From Methanoregula sp. (GTDB lineage Archaea > Halobacteriota > Methanomicrobia > Methanomicrobiales > Methanospirillaceae), in contig PLLR01000024.1 of the NCBI GenBank assembly GCA_003141335.1, positions 1-37,860 on the forward strand: a stretch of DNA of 37,860 nucleotides, written 5' to 3'. The translations under genes and the position numbers were made by a program. Under the pieces are notes generated by a model. It was not told where the DNA came from. It did not search any database and worked only from the letters and a program-made list of their open reading frames with translations. Positions 18,255 through 28,607 of the stretch are shown here, one piece after another (the stretch's first letter is position 1; each line of letters begins with the position of its first letter).

Positions 18255-19961
18255 TTATAGTAGACGGATGAACTTTTTCAATTGTTCGGTATTCCCTACG
18301 GCTATAACAGCTTCCCCCTCCGTCAGAATCAGATCGTTATCAGGAGCAACAACGGAACGGTGCGGGCCTTCGATACCGACGATCCTCACTCCTGTTTTTC
18401 TGCCAAACCAGGAAACCGTATTAGGATACGTCTTCGTAACGCGTTTCATAACAACCATGTCGCCGTTGGGAAGGTCAAGGAGGATAGTCACGGTATCAGC
18501 AAGGATGATCCTTGCAATAGCCTGTCCCCCGATTGTGGGGAGCAGTGCGACATAATCTGCACCTGCACGGTAGAGTTTGCCCACCGATGCCGGGTCATTG
18601 GCGCGTGCAAGAATGCGGATACTTGGGTTGAGGTTACGTACCATAAGCGTAGTGAAAATATTCACATCGTCATTGTTCAGTGCGACAAAACAGAACTGTG
18701 CTTCTTCAATATGCGCCCGTTTGAGTATTTGCTCATCTTCGGCATTGCCGATAATCTGGTTGACATCCTGCTGTTTTGAGTCAACAACGATGCAGGAGAT
18801 GCCGGATGACTGGAGTTCCTGGTACACCGCTAAACCTACATCGCCAAACCCTGCAATAACTGCAAGCGCCTTCCTGTGTCCGTCCGCACCAAACTCATCG
18901 TGGATTGCTGAAACAATTGCATCCGCCGTTCCAAAGAGGAAGAGCGAAGTGGTGTGGTCAATAATATCATCATCCTGTGGACGGGAAATGAAATTACCCC
19001 TTTTCCAGAGAAATAGTACCATGATACCATAACGCTCGAAAAGCTGAAGTTCCTTAAGTGTTTTACCTTCGGCATTGCATCCCGGGATCACGGGAATATT
19101 GATCAGCCGGAGTTCATTGACTGACTGGTGCTGGGGATTGACACTAATCCGGTCAAGCCCGGGAATCTCTGGAAGGGTATCCCCGCTCATATTGAGTACA
19201 GCATGGCGTGCAAGAATTCTCCCGGTCGTATGTTTTGGCGAGAGCACGTACTCTGCACCCGCGTATCGTAAGTAACGGTCAAAGGATAGTTTGTCGACTA
19301 TGGAGATGATCTTGCCCTGTGCCAGTTCACGAATACTCAGGACGATATTTGCGGTCAGTCGTTCATCTTTACAGATGACAATATAGCTTGCTTTTGCAAG
19401 GTGCGCCCCCGACCAGGTGTTCGGATCCGTATAATCCCCCCAGATGACGTACGCCCGTTTGCGGTAATTCGTGGCGATTTCGAGTGCCACTGCCTTATCC
19501 TGCTCGATTATTACGATATCATGGTCGGAAATAGTCAGGCTGTCAATAACAGATCGGGTGAGCTCATTATATCCCATAACGACGGTATGCCCATACAGAT
19601 GGTGCGGGGTTCTTCGTGGAGGTGCGGGAGCAAGCAGGGTGGTGAGGAACGGGGCAAGGAGCAGCGGGATAACAACGAAGATCATGATAACGCCGGACAG
19701 CATGATCTGGATTGCCAGCAATCGTGTGAGATCGTCTGAGAATGGCAGTAACCATCCATACCCGACAGTTGTCATGGATTCGACAACAAACAGTAGTGAC
19801 TCAGTCCATGAGAGGGGTTTGTGCTCCAGCACGGGATAGTAGGAATGAAATATGTACGTATAGACCCCGATCAGTAACGCAAACGCGAAGAAATAAATTG
19901 AGATTTGTATGCTGGGAGAATTCCGGATTGCCCGCCACGCCCGTCCACGTTTATGTGCCAC
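18255..19961 (-). CDS. Potassium channel with two TrkA-N/RCK modules
   Basis: 568 aa; selectivity filter TTVGYG with flanking TM helices; two Rossmann-like RCK regions and a TrkA-C-like tail. Confidence 0.9.
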   Translation of the reverse strand: MAHKRGRAWRAIRNSPSIQISIYFFAFALLIGVYTYIFHSYYPVLEHKPLSWTESLLFVVESMTTVGYGWLLPFSDDLTRLLAIQIMLSGVIMIFVVIPLLLAPFLTTLLAPAPPRRTPHHLYGHTVVMGYNELTRSVIDSLTISDHDIVIIEQDKAVALEIATNYRKRAYVIWGDYTDPNTWSGAHLAKASYIVICKDERLTANIVLSIRELAQGKIISIVDKLSFDRYLRYAGAEYVLSPKHTTGRILARHAVLNMSGDTLPEIPGLDRISVNPQHQSVNELRLINIPVIPGCNAEGKTLKELQLFERYGIMVLFLWKRGNFISRPQDDDIIDHTTSLFLFGTADAIVSAIHDEFGADGHRKALAVIAGFGDVGLAVYQELQSSGISCIVVDSKQQDVNQIIGNAEDEQILKRAHIEEAQFCFVALNNDDVNIFTTLMVRNLNPSIRILARANDPASVGKLYRAGADYVALLPTIGGQAIARIILADTVTILLDLPNGDMVVMKRVTKTYPNTVSWFGRKTGVRIVGIEGPHRSVVAPDNDLILTEGEAVIAVGNTEQLKKFIRLL

Positions 19962-20848
19962 CGGCCGTCACCTCGCCAATTATCCGGCAGCCCGGGCATT
20001 CCCCGTCTGTGGGTTCCCCGCATTGCTCACAGGAAGGAATCAAATCCGCGATGGAACCACATACCCCGGTCAGATTTTTTCTCAGGTTGGTGAGTGCATA
20101 TTTTGTTGCCGGGTGACGGGTGGTGTAATCGTTAAGTATCGTCTGCACATCCCCCTGGAATGGATCGTTTTTGTAAGGACAGCATGACTGGTTACACCCT
20201 TTGAGGTGAAGATCTGCATAGAGTGCCACTTCTTTTTGAGGAATAGAGATAAACGGGCGGATCCGGGGAATTTTTCTCCTGCCGGTTCGTTCAAAACCAA
20301 CAAGCCGCTCAGTAGTTCCCTGAAGTATATTCTTCAGTACCGATACTGCCCCATCATCCAGTGTATGGCCAAGGGCCAGTCTCGTTACCCCGTGTTCCCC
20401 GGTTATCCTGTTCAGCAGGGAATTTTTGATCACGCGACAATACGTGCAGGAAAGACCAGTACCTTTTTGGTGTGCGAATTCATCTGCGGTAATCCCAAAG
20501 CCCTCCAAAAAAGACACGGGGATACATTCTATATCAAGCGCATGGGCGATCCGCATCGCACATCCCGGGTCACGATACCCGGCGATTCCCTCATCGATGG
20601 TGATGGCAGAGATACGGATGTCGCGGCGGTTCGAGGTAAGTTTTTTAAAAAAATACAGGAGTGCACTGCTGTTTTTTCCTCCTGAGAGAGCGACAGCGAT
20701 ATGATCACCGGGGATCATCCAGCGGTGCCTGCGGATTTCATATTTTGCTTTTGCTTCAACATCAGCTTCAACGTGTTGTTTGCAGAGGTGTTGCCCGGAG
20801 TACTCCTGAAAAAGTATTGCCTCCCTCCTGCACTTGTTGCACTGCATT
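19951..20848 (-). CDS. TIGR00269/TtuA-Ncs6-like tRNA 2-thiolation ATPase
   Basis: MQCNKCRREAILFQEYSGQHLCKQH zinc motif, VALSGGKNSSALLYF PP-loop, C-terminal CEQCGEPTDGECPGC; start placed at MQCNKC. Confidence 0.85.
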
Positions 20849-20961
20849 TGCCAAATCCATTCTAATCTGGACGATAAAAGATGTTTAAGGTTGTGTTGAG
20901 TGGTCAGGTGTGTCAGGTAAGATGCGATTTTATAGTCCGGCACATAACCACTCTAACGATT

Positions 20962-21819
20962 ATGGTTATCGCCGCGGAACGCATCCGCACGCTGAATAAA
21001 TATGAAAAATCCATCCTCAACTCGCTCGAACGTGGGATGAAACGCTACGAGTGGGTGCCGCTGGAACAGATCAAAACAGCCACAAAGCTCTCGGAATCCG
21101 AAGTCAACTACCGTCTCGCCCGCCTGATCGAATGGGGTATGGTGCGGTTCAATCCTGTGCCCTACGATGGGTATGCCCTTGTTTTTGGCGGTTACGACAC
21201 GCTGGCGCTCTCAACCCTCACCCGGAACGGGACGATATCCGCACTCGGCTCACGTATTGGCGAGGGAAAGGAGTCCGTTGTATATGAAGCCCTCGGGCTT
21301 GGTCCGGTAGCTATCAAGTTTCACCGGGTTGGGCAACGGTCATTCTCATCAGCCCGCCTCAACCGGGATTACATGCCGGAGGGAGGGCACTGCCCCTGGC
21401 TGATCGCGTCCCGGTTATCAGCAGAGCGGGAATACCAGGCCCTCACTGCCCTGCATCCGAAAGTCAGCGTCCCGCTACCCATCGGACAGAACCGTCATAC
21501 CGTTGTGATGGCATTGATAAATGGTCCGAATCTCAATCATTGCCGGCTTGAAGAGCCAGAAGAAGTACTTGATGAGATACTCACCTATGCCGGCATTACC
21601 TATCGTGAGGGAATTATCCATGCTGATCTCTCGGAATATAATATCCTTATGGAGGAGGGCAGGTGTGTTATCATTGACTGGCCACAGTGGGTAGCAACCA
21701 GTCACTTAAATGCACAGTCTATCCTGGAGCGTGACATCGATAATATCCTCACATTTTTTAAACGAAAATACAATGTGGTGTATGATCGCGGGGATGCGAT
21801 GCGATGCGTGATCGATTAA
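20962..21819 (+). CDS. rio2: RIO2-family serine protein kinase
   Basis: Starts MVIAAERIRTLNKYEKSILNSLERGMKRYEWVPLEQI (Rio2 wHTH); GEGKESVVYEAL and HADLSEYNILM kinase motifs. Confidence 0.9.
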   Translation: MVIAAERIRTLNKYEKSILNSLERGMKRYEWVPLEQIKTATKLSESEVNYRLARLIEWGMVRFNPVPYDGYALVFGGYDTLALSTLTRNGTISALGSRIGEGKESVVYEALGLGPVAIKFHRVGQRSFSSARLNRDYMPEGGHCPWLIASRLSAEREYQALTALHPKVSVPLPIGQNRHTVVMALINGPNLNHCRLEEPEEVLDEILTYAGITYREGIIHADLSEYNILMEEGRCVIIDWPQWVATSHLNAQSILERDIDNILTFFKRKYNVVYDRGDAMRCVID

Positions 21820-23768
21820 GGGTCTTTGGTATCGACATCATTAAAGGATCCGTGAGGTCACGATCCCGCCGTCCGATGTATGCCCTTGTCCGGATGGAGG
21901 GACAGATCATTGAGAGCCAGTCGGAGGTCTCGATGTTCCGGCTCTTTCGGATGCTCAATGAAGAACAACCGGATATCCTTGCAGTTGACAGTCTCCAGGA
22001 GATTGCCGCTGACCAGCATGATCTCTTTTTCTTTTTACAGGAGTTACCCCCCCAGACACGGCTCGTCCAGGTGACGGGTGGGGAACGCAAGGAGACGCTC
22101 GGTAAGGTTGCTGCCCGGTATAACATCAGTTTCAACCGGTTTGATCCGTTTGCCGAAGCCCGCACAGCAGCGCAGGTCGCCTCCCTTGGGGCAGGAGCAG
22201 AGATCATCGCGTTTGAGAATGAGAGCGAGATTGTTGCAAGCCGGCACCGGTCCTTAGGAAAAGGTGGGTGGAGCCAGAACCGCTACGTGCGAAAAATTCA
22301 CGGGGCGGTGCAGTTGAAAGGGCGGGAGATTGAGATGGCTCTTGTTTCAGCCGGGATAAGGTATGAAAAGAAGGAGACCCGGGCGTTTGGTGGGTGCAGC
22401 AGGGTGGCGTTCCGGGTCTTTGCGAAAAGGGACCAGGTCCCGGTCTCAACCCATCGTGGTGCCGATGTCCAGGTGCGGATTAGTGGCAAACGCCTTGAGC
22501 GGATCCGGTTCCGTCCGCTCTCCGGAAAACCCCGGTACCTGATTGTCGGTATCGATCCCGGTACAACAACCGCAGTAGCGGCGCTCGATCTCGATGGCAA
22601 CCTGCTGCATCTTGCCAGCTCCCGCCAGATGAACATGGGAGACGTGGTTGAATCACTCTGTCGCGTGGGAAAACCCCTCATTATCGCATCCGATGTGCAG
22701 GAAATGCCCTATTCTGTGGAGAAGGTCCGGCGGGCGTTTTCTGCTGTTGCGTATACCCCAAAACAGGATGTGAGCGTTGAGACAAAGGTCGATCTGACGG
22801 CATCGTTTACGTATGGAAACGATCATGAACGGGATGCACTTTCTGCAGCGCTCGATGCCTATCGCAAGTACCGTCATAAGTTCCAGAACTTACTGAAGCG
22901 GGTTCCTCCGGGTCATGACCTTGACGAAGTCCGGGCACGGGTTATCAGGGGTCAGTCTCTTGATCAGGTGATCGGTGACATGAATTCCGTAACCACGGCG
23001 CCGGTGATCGATGCACCCCCGGTCCCGGTAGAAGTGAAGCATGATGAGAAGGCTAGAGTGCTTGACGGGATGGTGAAGCGCCTGCGTACGTTTGTTGCTG
23101 AGCTGCAGGAAGAAGTTAAGGAAAAGGACTTTGAAATTCAGAGGCTCCAGGCACGCGTCCGGAAGATCCACACATCACAGGATGCACAACTTGCAAAGGA
23201 TACCGAAGTGATGAAAAAAGATGTGATTATCCAGAGCTTAAAAAAACGGTTGCGCAAGGAGGAACGGCACAACCGGATTCTTTTAAAGCGCCTCGTACGC
23301 ATCAAACAATTTGCCGAGCTTTCGATGGATGGAGAGGTGCTGCCGGTCAAGGTTATGGATGCACTGACAAAAGAAGGGCTTCGCCGGCTCACTGAGGATG
23401 TCGGGATAGAAGAAGAAGACATTATCTTTGTGACCCGGCTTGATGGCTGGGGAAGAAGTGTGGTTAAGGATCTCGCGGGAATTCGGGTAAAAGCGGTTGT
23501 TACTGGTGCCGCGATGCTTGCAGAAAGTGACCCCCAAATGCTTCCGGTATTCCGGGAATTGGAAGTCCCCCTTCTTTCTGATAAGGACGCCGGTGTCCAG
23601 GTACGGGGAAAGCGAGGGCTTTCCGGGAAGGAAACCCTAAAGAATGCACTTGCACGCTGGCAGGAAGAGCAGGCTCAGCATGAACGGGAAAAGAAATCTG
23701 AAATGATCGAGCACATCTTCAAAGAGTATAAGAGCGAACGGGGTAAGGAGGTGCGCAAGAGTGGATGA
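21804..23768 (+). CDS. DUF460 (COG2433) protein, predicted RNase H-like nuclease with coiled coil
   Basis: 654 aa; VFGIDIIKGS, LIVGIDPGTTTAVAALDLDG, long coiled coil; 16-bp overlap with the upstream gene. Confidence 0.88.
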   Translation: MRDRLRVFGIDIIKGSVRSRSRRPMYALVRMEGQIIESQSEVSMFRLFRMLNEEQPDILAVDSLQEIAADQHDLFFFLQELPPQTRLVQVTGGERKETLGKVAARYNISFNRFDPFAEARTAAQVASLGAGAEIIAFENESEIVASRHRSLGKGGWSQNRYVRKIHGAVQLKGREIEMALVSAGIRYEKKETRAFGGCSRVAFRVFAKRDQVPVSTHRGADVQVRISGKRLERIRFRPLSGKPRYLIVGIDPGTTTAVAALDLDGNLLHLASSRQMNMGDVVESLCRVGKPLIIASDVQEMPYSVEKVRRAFSAVAYTPKQDVSVETKVDLTASFTYGNDHERDALSAALDAYRKYRHKFQNLLKRVPPGHDLDEVRARVIRGQSLDQVIGDMNSVTTAPVIDAPPVPVEVKHDEKARVLDGMVKRLRTFVAELQEEVKEKDFEIQRLQARVRKIHTSQDAQLAKDTEVMKKDVIIQSLKKRLRKEERHNRILLKRLVRIKQFAELSMDGEVLPVKVMDALTKEGLRRLTEDVGIEEEDIIFVTRLDGWGRSVVKDLAGIRVKAVVTGAAMLAESDPQMLPVFRELEVPLLSDKDAGVQVRGKRGLSGKETLKNALARWQEEQAQHEREKKSEMIEHIFKEYKSERGKEVRKSG

Positions 23769-24624
23769 CCGCGAACTCTTAACTGTCGTGATGGGAATTG
23801 TCGGGAAAGAGAAATGCCTTGATGATTGTGCCGAAGTACCCTGTGGTGATCAGATTATGGTGGTGACAACGGACATGCTCCACCGTACTACTGACTTTGT
23901 AGAGGGTATGAGCGACTGGCAGATAGGCTGGATGAGTGCAGCGGTTACGCTCTCCGATATTGCGAGCATGGGTGCAGAGCCAAAATATCTCCTCATTGCT
24001 GTCGGTCTCGATACATGGCAGAATCTGGCTGGTGTCATGCAGGGTGCACAGGATTGTTGCACAAAGTTCGGTGCTGCAATCATTGGCGGTGACATAGACC
24101 GTCATGGGGAGCTCACCGTGGTGACAACCGGACTCGGTCTTGTCGATAAACACCATCTTGTGCGTCGTACCGGCGCACAACCGGGTGACCTTGTCTGTAT
24201 CACCGGGATACCCGGTCAGGCGCAGGCACGCCTTGACGGGTATGTCCAGTACGAGAAGGCACTCTTTGAACCACAACCGCGGGTGAAGGAAGGGCAGCAT
24301 CTTGGCAGGGTAGGAGCTAGTGCGATGATGGATGACAGTGACGGTATCGCCCTCTCGCTGTATGATCTGGTTAGTGTGAACGAATGTGGATTTTCTCTCG
24401 ATTCAACAAAACTACCAGTCCCTGCGGGGATTCCTGCAAACCAGGCCCGTGAACTTGCGCTCTATGGCGGGGGGGACTACGAACTGATCTTCACCCTGCC
24501 TCCACAACGACACCCGATCGATGGGATTTCCTATACGGTTATTGGCAGCACAATTTCAGAAAAAGTTGTCGTAATTGATGGCCGCCCTGTAGAGAAAAGA
24601 GGGTACCAGCACCTCTGGGAATAA
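23761..24624 (+). CDS. thiL: Thiamine-monophosphate kinase
   Basis: 287 aa; TTDMLHRTTDFVEGMSDWQIGWMSAAVTLSDIASMGAEPKYLLIAVGL, GGDIDRHGEL. Confidence 0.9.
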   Translation: MDDRELLTVVMGIVGKEKCLDDCAEVPCGDQIMVVTTDMLHRTTDFVEGMSDWQIGWMSAAVTLSDIASMGAEPKYLLIAVGLDTWQNLAGVMQGAQDCCTKFGAAIIGGDIDRHGELTVVTTGLGLVDKHHLVRRTGAQPGDLVCITGIPGQAQARLDGYVQYEKALFEPQPRVKEGQHLGRVGASAMMDDSDGIALSLYDLVSVNECGFSLDSTKLPVPAGIPANQARELALYGGGDYELIFTLPPQRHPIDGISYTVIGSTISEKVVVIDGRPVEKRGYQHLWE

Positions 24625-24836
24625 TCTCATTTTTTGCACGGGTACATCTCTGTGATTAATTTTGTAGCATACTTCTTTGCCAAGTGACCTTTTTTCCATG
24701 CTTCATGGTCTGGTTGGAAATAAATATGGTGAAAATATGTGAAGAAGACCAAAAAGTAATGAAACCGAAGGTCTTTGGCTATAAATACGATTGATGAGAG
24801 ATATTCCAGTATAATAAAACCTCTTAGGCCTGTCGT

Positions 24837-25283
24837 ATGGAATCATTAGAGAGCAAACTGGACAGACTGACCATGGACCAGCGAAAGGAAGTTGAAGATT
24901 TCGTGGACTTCCTGATGTGCAGGTCAGGAAATTCACATGAATCTCCCGGTGCCGCAACGGTTTTGCCCTCGTCCCAGAACGTTGCTCCTCCCCCGCTAAC
25001 CTTGCCAGAACCGGTTCACGTCCCGGAAAACTCCCCGGTTAAGGGATATGAATCGCTCCATGGTGAGAGATCTTCATTACCCGTAAGAAATGAAGAGCAG
25101 GCAACTCCCTTCCAGGAAATAATCGTGGGTGGTGATGACCGGGTCTCCCACGGTTATCTGGATTATGGGGAGTTTGAACAACACCCGTCACCTGCAATGG
25201 TTGCAGTAAAAAACGTGAAAGAAAAGTTAAAACAGAACGAAGAGCACGAAAAACCCCGTGAATTGCTCGACTGGATCGATTGA
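24837..25283 (+). CDS. Hypothetical protein with DUF2281/antitoxin-like N terminus
   Basis: 148 aa; MESLESKLDRLTMDQRKEVEDFVDFLM resembles DUF2281-like helices; Pro-rich, low-complexity middle. Confidence 0.55.
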   Translation: MESLESKLDRLTMDQRKEVEDFVDFLMCRSGNSHESPGAATVLPSSQNVAPPPLTLPEPVHVPENSPVKGYESLHGERSSLPVRNEEQATPFQEIIVGGDDRVSHGYLDYGEFEQHPSPAMVAVKNVKEKLKQNEEHEKPRELLDWID

Positions 25284-25311
25284 TTTTTTTATAAAAAAAA
25301 GGAGAAACGAG

Positions 25312-25383
25312 TGGACTCGACGGGATTTGAACCCGTGGCCTTCACGTTGCAAACGTGACGATCTACCCCTGATCTACGAGCCC
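25312..25383 (-). tRNA. tRNA-Ala (anticodon TGC)
   Basis: Reverse complement GGGCTCGTAGATCAGGGGTAGATCGTCACGTTTGCAACGTGAAGGCCACGGGTTCAAATCCCGTCGAGTCCA folds as a 72-nt cloverleaf with loop TTTGCAA. Confidence 0.95.
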
Positions 25384-25519
25384 TTACTGATGTGGCATAC
25401 TAGTTTTCTGCGGATGCCATATAGTTGTTGCTGTTCGTTAAGGATATTCTTCTGTTTGAATATAGGTGATTACCTGATTATTATGGTGAAAATTTTTTTA
25501 CTGCCGGTTGATCTTCCGC

Positions 25520-26716
25520 TCACTCTTTTTTAGCTTTGGAAATATGGGAAAAAACCGTAGCGATTGCCCCTATCATCGCTGTAATAACTCCGATAACTCC
25601 CACCAGGACCCCGGGATTTTCCAGAACTCCGCTTCCTGGTGTGGGCGAAACATTCACGGTAATCACGGGTTCAGGTGATGTAGTGATGGAAGGAGATGTC
25701 ACCTGGACCGGGGGTAGTCCAACCGGGTTAAGCGTTCCGAATAATTTTGTATCCTTCCCTTCGGGAATATAAACTTTGCTGCTATAATCGTAATACCCGC
25801 TCAACGTCAGTGTGAGCACGTGATATCCGGATACCACACGGGTAATATTTGCCGGGGTCGTACCCTGGTAGTCTCCATCAATGAGTATTGCGGCACCAGA
25901 AGGTGAGGAATAGACCATGACATTTCCGGTAGATATCTGCTCAGGCAGTGTAACTGCAGGAGTAGTTGTAAGGGAAATGTTTGCTGGAGGTATGGTTGTG
26001 GAGGGGACTATCGTAGTCGATGAAACCGGTGCTGGATTCTGCAGGGTACTAAGGTAGGAGATCAAACGTTCGTTGATGCTATCCGACTCAGTAACATTCA
26101 GGTACGGCTGTGTAGATGACATCGCCCATTCAATGACATACCCGTTTCCATATCTCCCGTATATCAGGGCCGGATCATTGGTGTTATAACTCAAAAGAGT
26201 AATGGAATCTTTCTTTCCCACGGTATTGAAACGCCCGGTAATGGGGTTCGTATTCGGATATAGTGTGCGCAGACCCGCAAAGATTTTTTGCGAGACCGGA
26301 TTATCCGGATCAGTCACTTGCAGGTAATTACCCTCGGGAACAATACCGGAAATTTCTGCAGGCAGGCTGGCATTAAATTTTTGGTAATTTTTATTGGTAA
26401 CTACCATGATCTTACCGGAAGAAACTGCATGTTCGATCTGTAATCCGGTATCTGCGCTGAAGGAGTCGTCACCTCCCATGAAAATTACATCGACCGAGGG
26501 TTTGGTGAAATTTGCAATATTGTTATCAAGATCAAATCCGGAAGAACCTGGAAGCGAATACACGACAGTAACTGTGTCCCGGTGATTATCCGGGTTGAAT
26601 CCGGCAGTATCACCATAGATCGCGATATTGATTGCGGCAACAGGCATCACCATTACCACTATCCCCCACAGTAAAATTGTGAAGATTGCAGGGATTTTTT
26701 TTCGGCTGATCATCAT
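25520..26716 (-). CDS. PEGA-domain surface protein with signal peptide and C-terminal TM anchor
   Basis: 398 aa; VYSSPSGAAILIDGDYQGTTPANITRVVSGYHVLTLTLSGY; Thr/Pro linker and C-terminal hydrophobic segment. Confidence 0.8.
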   Translation of the reverse strand: MMISRKKIPAIFTILLWGIVVMVMPVAAINIAIYGDTAGFNPDNHRDTVTVVYSLPGSSGFDLDNNIANFTKPSVDVIFMGGDDSFSADTGLQIEHAVSSGKIMVVTNKNYQKFNASLPAEISGIVPEGNYLQVTDPDNPVSQKIFAGLRTLYPNTNPITGRFNTVGKKDSITLLSYNTNDPALIYGRYGNGYVIEWAMSSTQPYLNVTESDSINERLISYLSTLQNPAPVSSTTIVPSTTIPPANISLTTTPAVTLPEQISTGNVMVYSSPSGAAILIDGDYQGTTPANITRVVSGYHVLTLTLSGYYDYSSKVYIPEGKDTKLFGTLNPVGLPPVQVTSPSITTSPEPVITVNVSPTPGSGVLENPGVLVGVIGVITAMIGAIATVFSHISKAKKE

Positions 26717-26901
26717 ACACCATCCATTTTTTTATAGACTGAATTGCTGTTATCAGCATTGTCAGGTATTCTCATATATCGATTTTGATCACTGCATTGT
26801 TGAATACGAAAGTCTGGGAAGAAAGAAAACGGGGATGAAAATATTCAAAGATACAAACATCATACATTTAATCTCTTAACTTCGTAGTGGAGTGTATCGT
26901 T

Positions 26902-27084
26902 GTGGCAAAACTGATCATTGAACTAAAAAAAGGAAAAGACGGACAGATTGAATATATCGTCACGTACCATGATCCAAAGACGGATAACCAGTTCACCCTG
27001 ACGACGACAAACGATCTCAATGAAGCGGTGGACCGGCTGAAAGTCACCCTGGAAAGCGAAGTTCAGGCTATGACGAAAAAGTAA
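26902..27084 (+). CDS. Small hypothetical protein
   Basis: GTG start after GGAG; VAKLIIELKKGKDGQIEYIVTYHDPKTDNQFTLTTTNDLNEAVDRLKVTLESEVQAMTKK. Confidence 0.6.
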   Translation: MAKLIIELKKGKDGQIEYIVTYHDPKTDNQFTLTTTNDLNEAVDRLKVTLESEVQAMTKK

Positions 27085-27123
27085 CCTTTTTTTATATAGT
27101 TCATGAAAAAACGTAATGAGTTA

Positions 27124-27195
27124 TGGACCCGGCGGGAATTGAACCCGCGGCCTTTACGTTGCGAACGTAACGATCTACCCCTGATCTACGAGCCC
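27124..27195 (-). tRNA. tRNA-Ala (anticodon CGC)
   Basis: Reverse complement GGGCTCGTAGATCAGGGGTAGATCGTTACGTTCGCAACGTAAAGGCCGCGGGTTCAATTCCCGCCGGGTCCA; anticodon loop TTCGCAA. Confidence 0.95.
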
Positions 27196-27210
27196 AAAAA
27201 TGAGATGATA

Positions 27211-28221
27211 TCAGAGAATAATCTCGATATCTAACTTTTCAGCCAGTTCCTTATATCTGTTCCTGATAGTGACTTCTGTGACGCCTGCCACTTCAGCCAC
27301 TTCGCGCTGGGTGCGTCGCTCGCCCCCAAGAATCGATGAGATATAAATCGCGGCTGCAGCAACACCGGTTGGGCCCCTGCCGCTTGTTAATTCGCGTTCC
27401 CCTGCCTGGCGCAGGATCTCCACGGCGCGGCTCTGCACTTCACCTTTGAGCGTGAGCCCGGAGCAGAAGCGCGGAACGTAATCAATGGGAGATGTCGGGA
27501 GAAGTTTGAGCCCGAGTTCCCGGGAGATGAACCGGTAGGTCCTGCCAATCTCTTTTCTGGATACACGGGATACTTCTGCGATCTCATCAAGGGTACGGGG
27601 CACATTGCACTGGCGGCAGGCTGCATAGAGTGCTGCTGCTGCAACGCCCTCAATACTCCGCCCGCGGATCAGGTTCTTGTCAACCGCATCACGGTAGACA
27701 ACAGCTGCAGTTTCACGCACGTTTCTCGGGAGCCCGAGTGCAGACGCCATACGATCAAGTTCTGAGAGGGCGAATGCAAGGTTGCGTTCAGTTGCATTAC
27801 TGACCCGGATACGGCGCTGCCATTTGCGGAGCCGGTAGAGCTGTGCACGGTTTTTCGATGAGATTGCCCTGCCATACGAGTCACGGTTGCGCCAGTCAAT
27901 CATCGTTGAGAGCCCTTTGTCGTGGATCGTAAACGTCATGGGAGCCCCGACACGTGAGCGCTTCATGCGCTGGTCGTGATCGAATGCACGCCACTCAGGA
28001 CCGCGGTCAATGAAGTCATCATCAATTACAAGGCCGCAACCCTGGCAGACCAGTTCTGCCCGTTCGTAATCGTGGACAAGCTGCCTGCCTCCACACTCCG
28101 GGCAGACCGTCTCGGTATGATTTTCAGCCTTCTTCTCGGTCTCTTTTCCCTTCGTCCGTAATTTGAGTGCTTCCCTTTCACTCTGAAGGACTTTTACTTT
28201 TTCAATTTCCTGCATCCACAT
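27211..28221 (-). CDS. tfb: Transcription initiation factor IIB
   Basis: 336 aa; zinc ribbon CPECGG...CQGCG, B-finger [10 protein letters not shown], two cyclin repeats. Confidence 0.97.
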   Translation of the reverse strand: MWMQEIEKVKVLQSEREALKLRTKGKETEKKAENHTETVCPECGGRQLVHDYERAELVCQGCGLVIDDDFIDRGPEWRAFDHDQRMKRSRVGAPMTFTIHDKGLSTMIDWRNRDSYGRAISSKNRAQLYRLRKWQRRIRVSNATERNLAFALSELDRMASALGLPRNVRETAAVVYRDAVDKNLIRGRSIEGVAAAALYAACRQCNVPRTLDEIAEVSRVSRKEIGRTYRFISRELGLKLLPTSPIDYVPRFCSGLTLKGEVQSRAVEILRQAGERELTSGRGPTGVAAAAIYISSILGGERRTQREVAEVAGVTEVTIRNRYKELAEKLDIEIIL

Positions 28222-28281
28222 TCTCCAATGTTATATTTTTTCGTTGAATCGCAAAACCGGCGTATCCCGGGTGTTATGTCA

Positions 28282-28506
28282 TCATTTTGCGAAGAGCTTT
28301 TCATTCGGCTGAACCGTGCACTTTTCGCGGCAGAGAACCGCAGCGTACGGTGCTTTGACATTGCCAAAGAGGTCCAGGATCTTTCCCACAGGTTTCATCC
28401 TGCGATCAGTCACTTCGCTGTACAATGGGGGAAGCTGTGCGGCATCACACTGTATAATGAGCATCCGGTTGCCAATGGTGCTCATCGCTCGACCAACAAC
28501 TTTCAC
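28282..28506 (-). CDS. H/ACA RNP component Gar1-like protein
   Basis: 74 aa; KVVGRAMSTIGNRMLIIQ...PPLYSEVTDRRMKPVGKILDLFGNVKAPYAAVLC fits the Gar1 fold; directly upstream of tfb, a common archaeal arrangement. Confidence 0.85.
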   Translation of the reverse strand: MKVVGRAMSTIGNRMLIIQCDAAQLPPLYSEVTDRRMKPVGKILDLFGNVKAPYAAVLCREKCTVQPNEKLFAK

Positions 28507-28607
28507 ACAACACCCTCAAAGATACAAAATTACTGAAATAATTTAGTAACCTATATATATCAGTCACAACTGTATTTAAATATTGCGTGAAAGTATAAAT
28601 AGAAATT

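Noticed and set aside
25312-27195. Integrated element between the two tRNA-Ala genes
   Set aside because: No integrase, and both tRNAs are complete with different anticodons, so not an att duplication; kept only as a tRNA-duplication observation.
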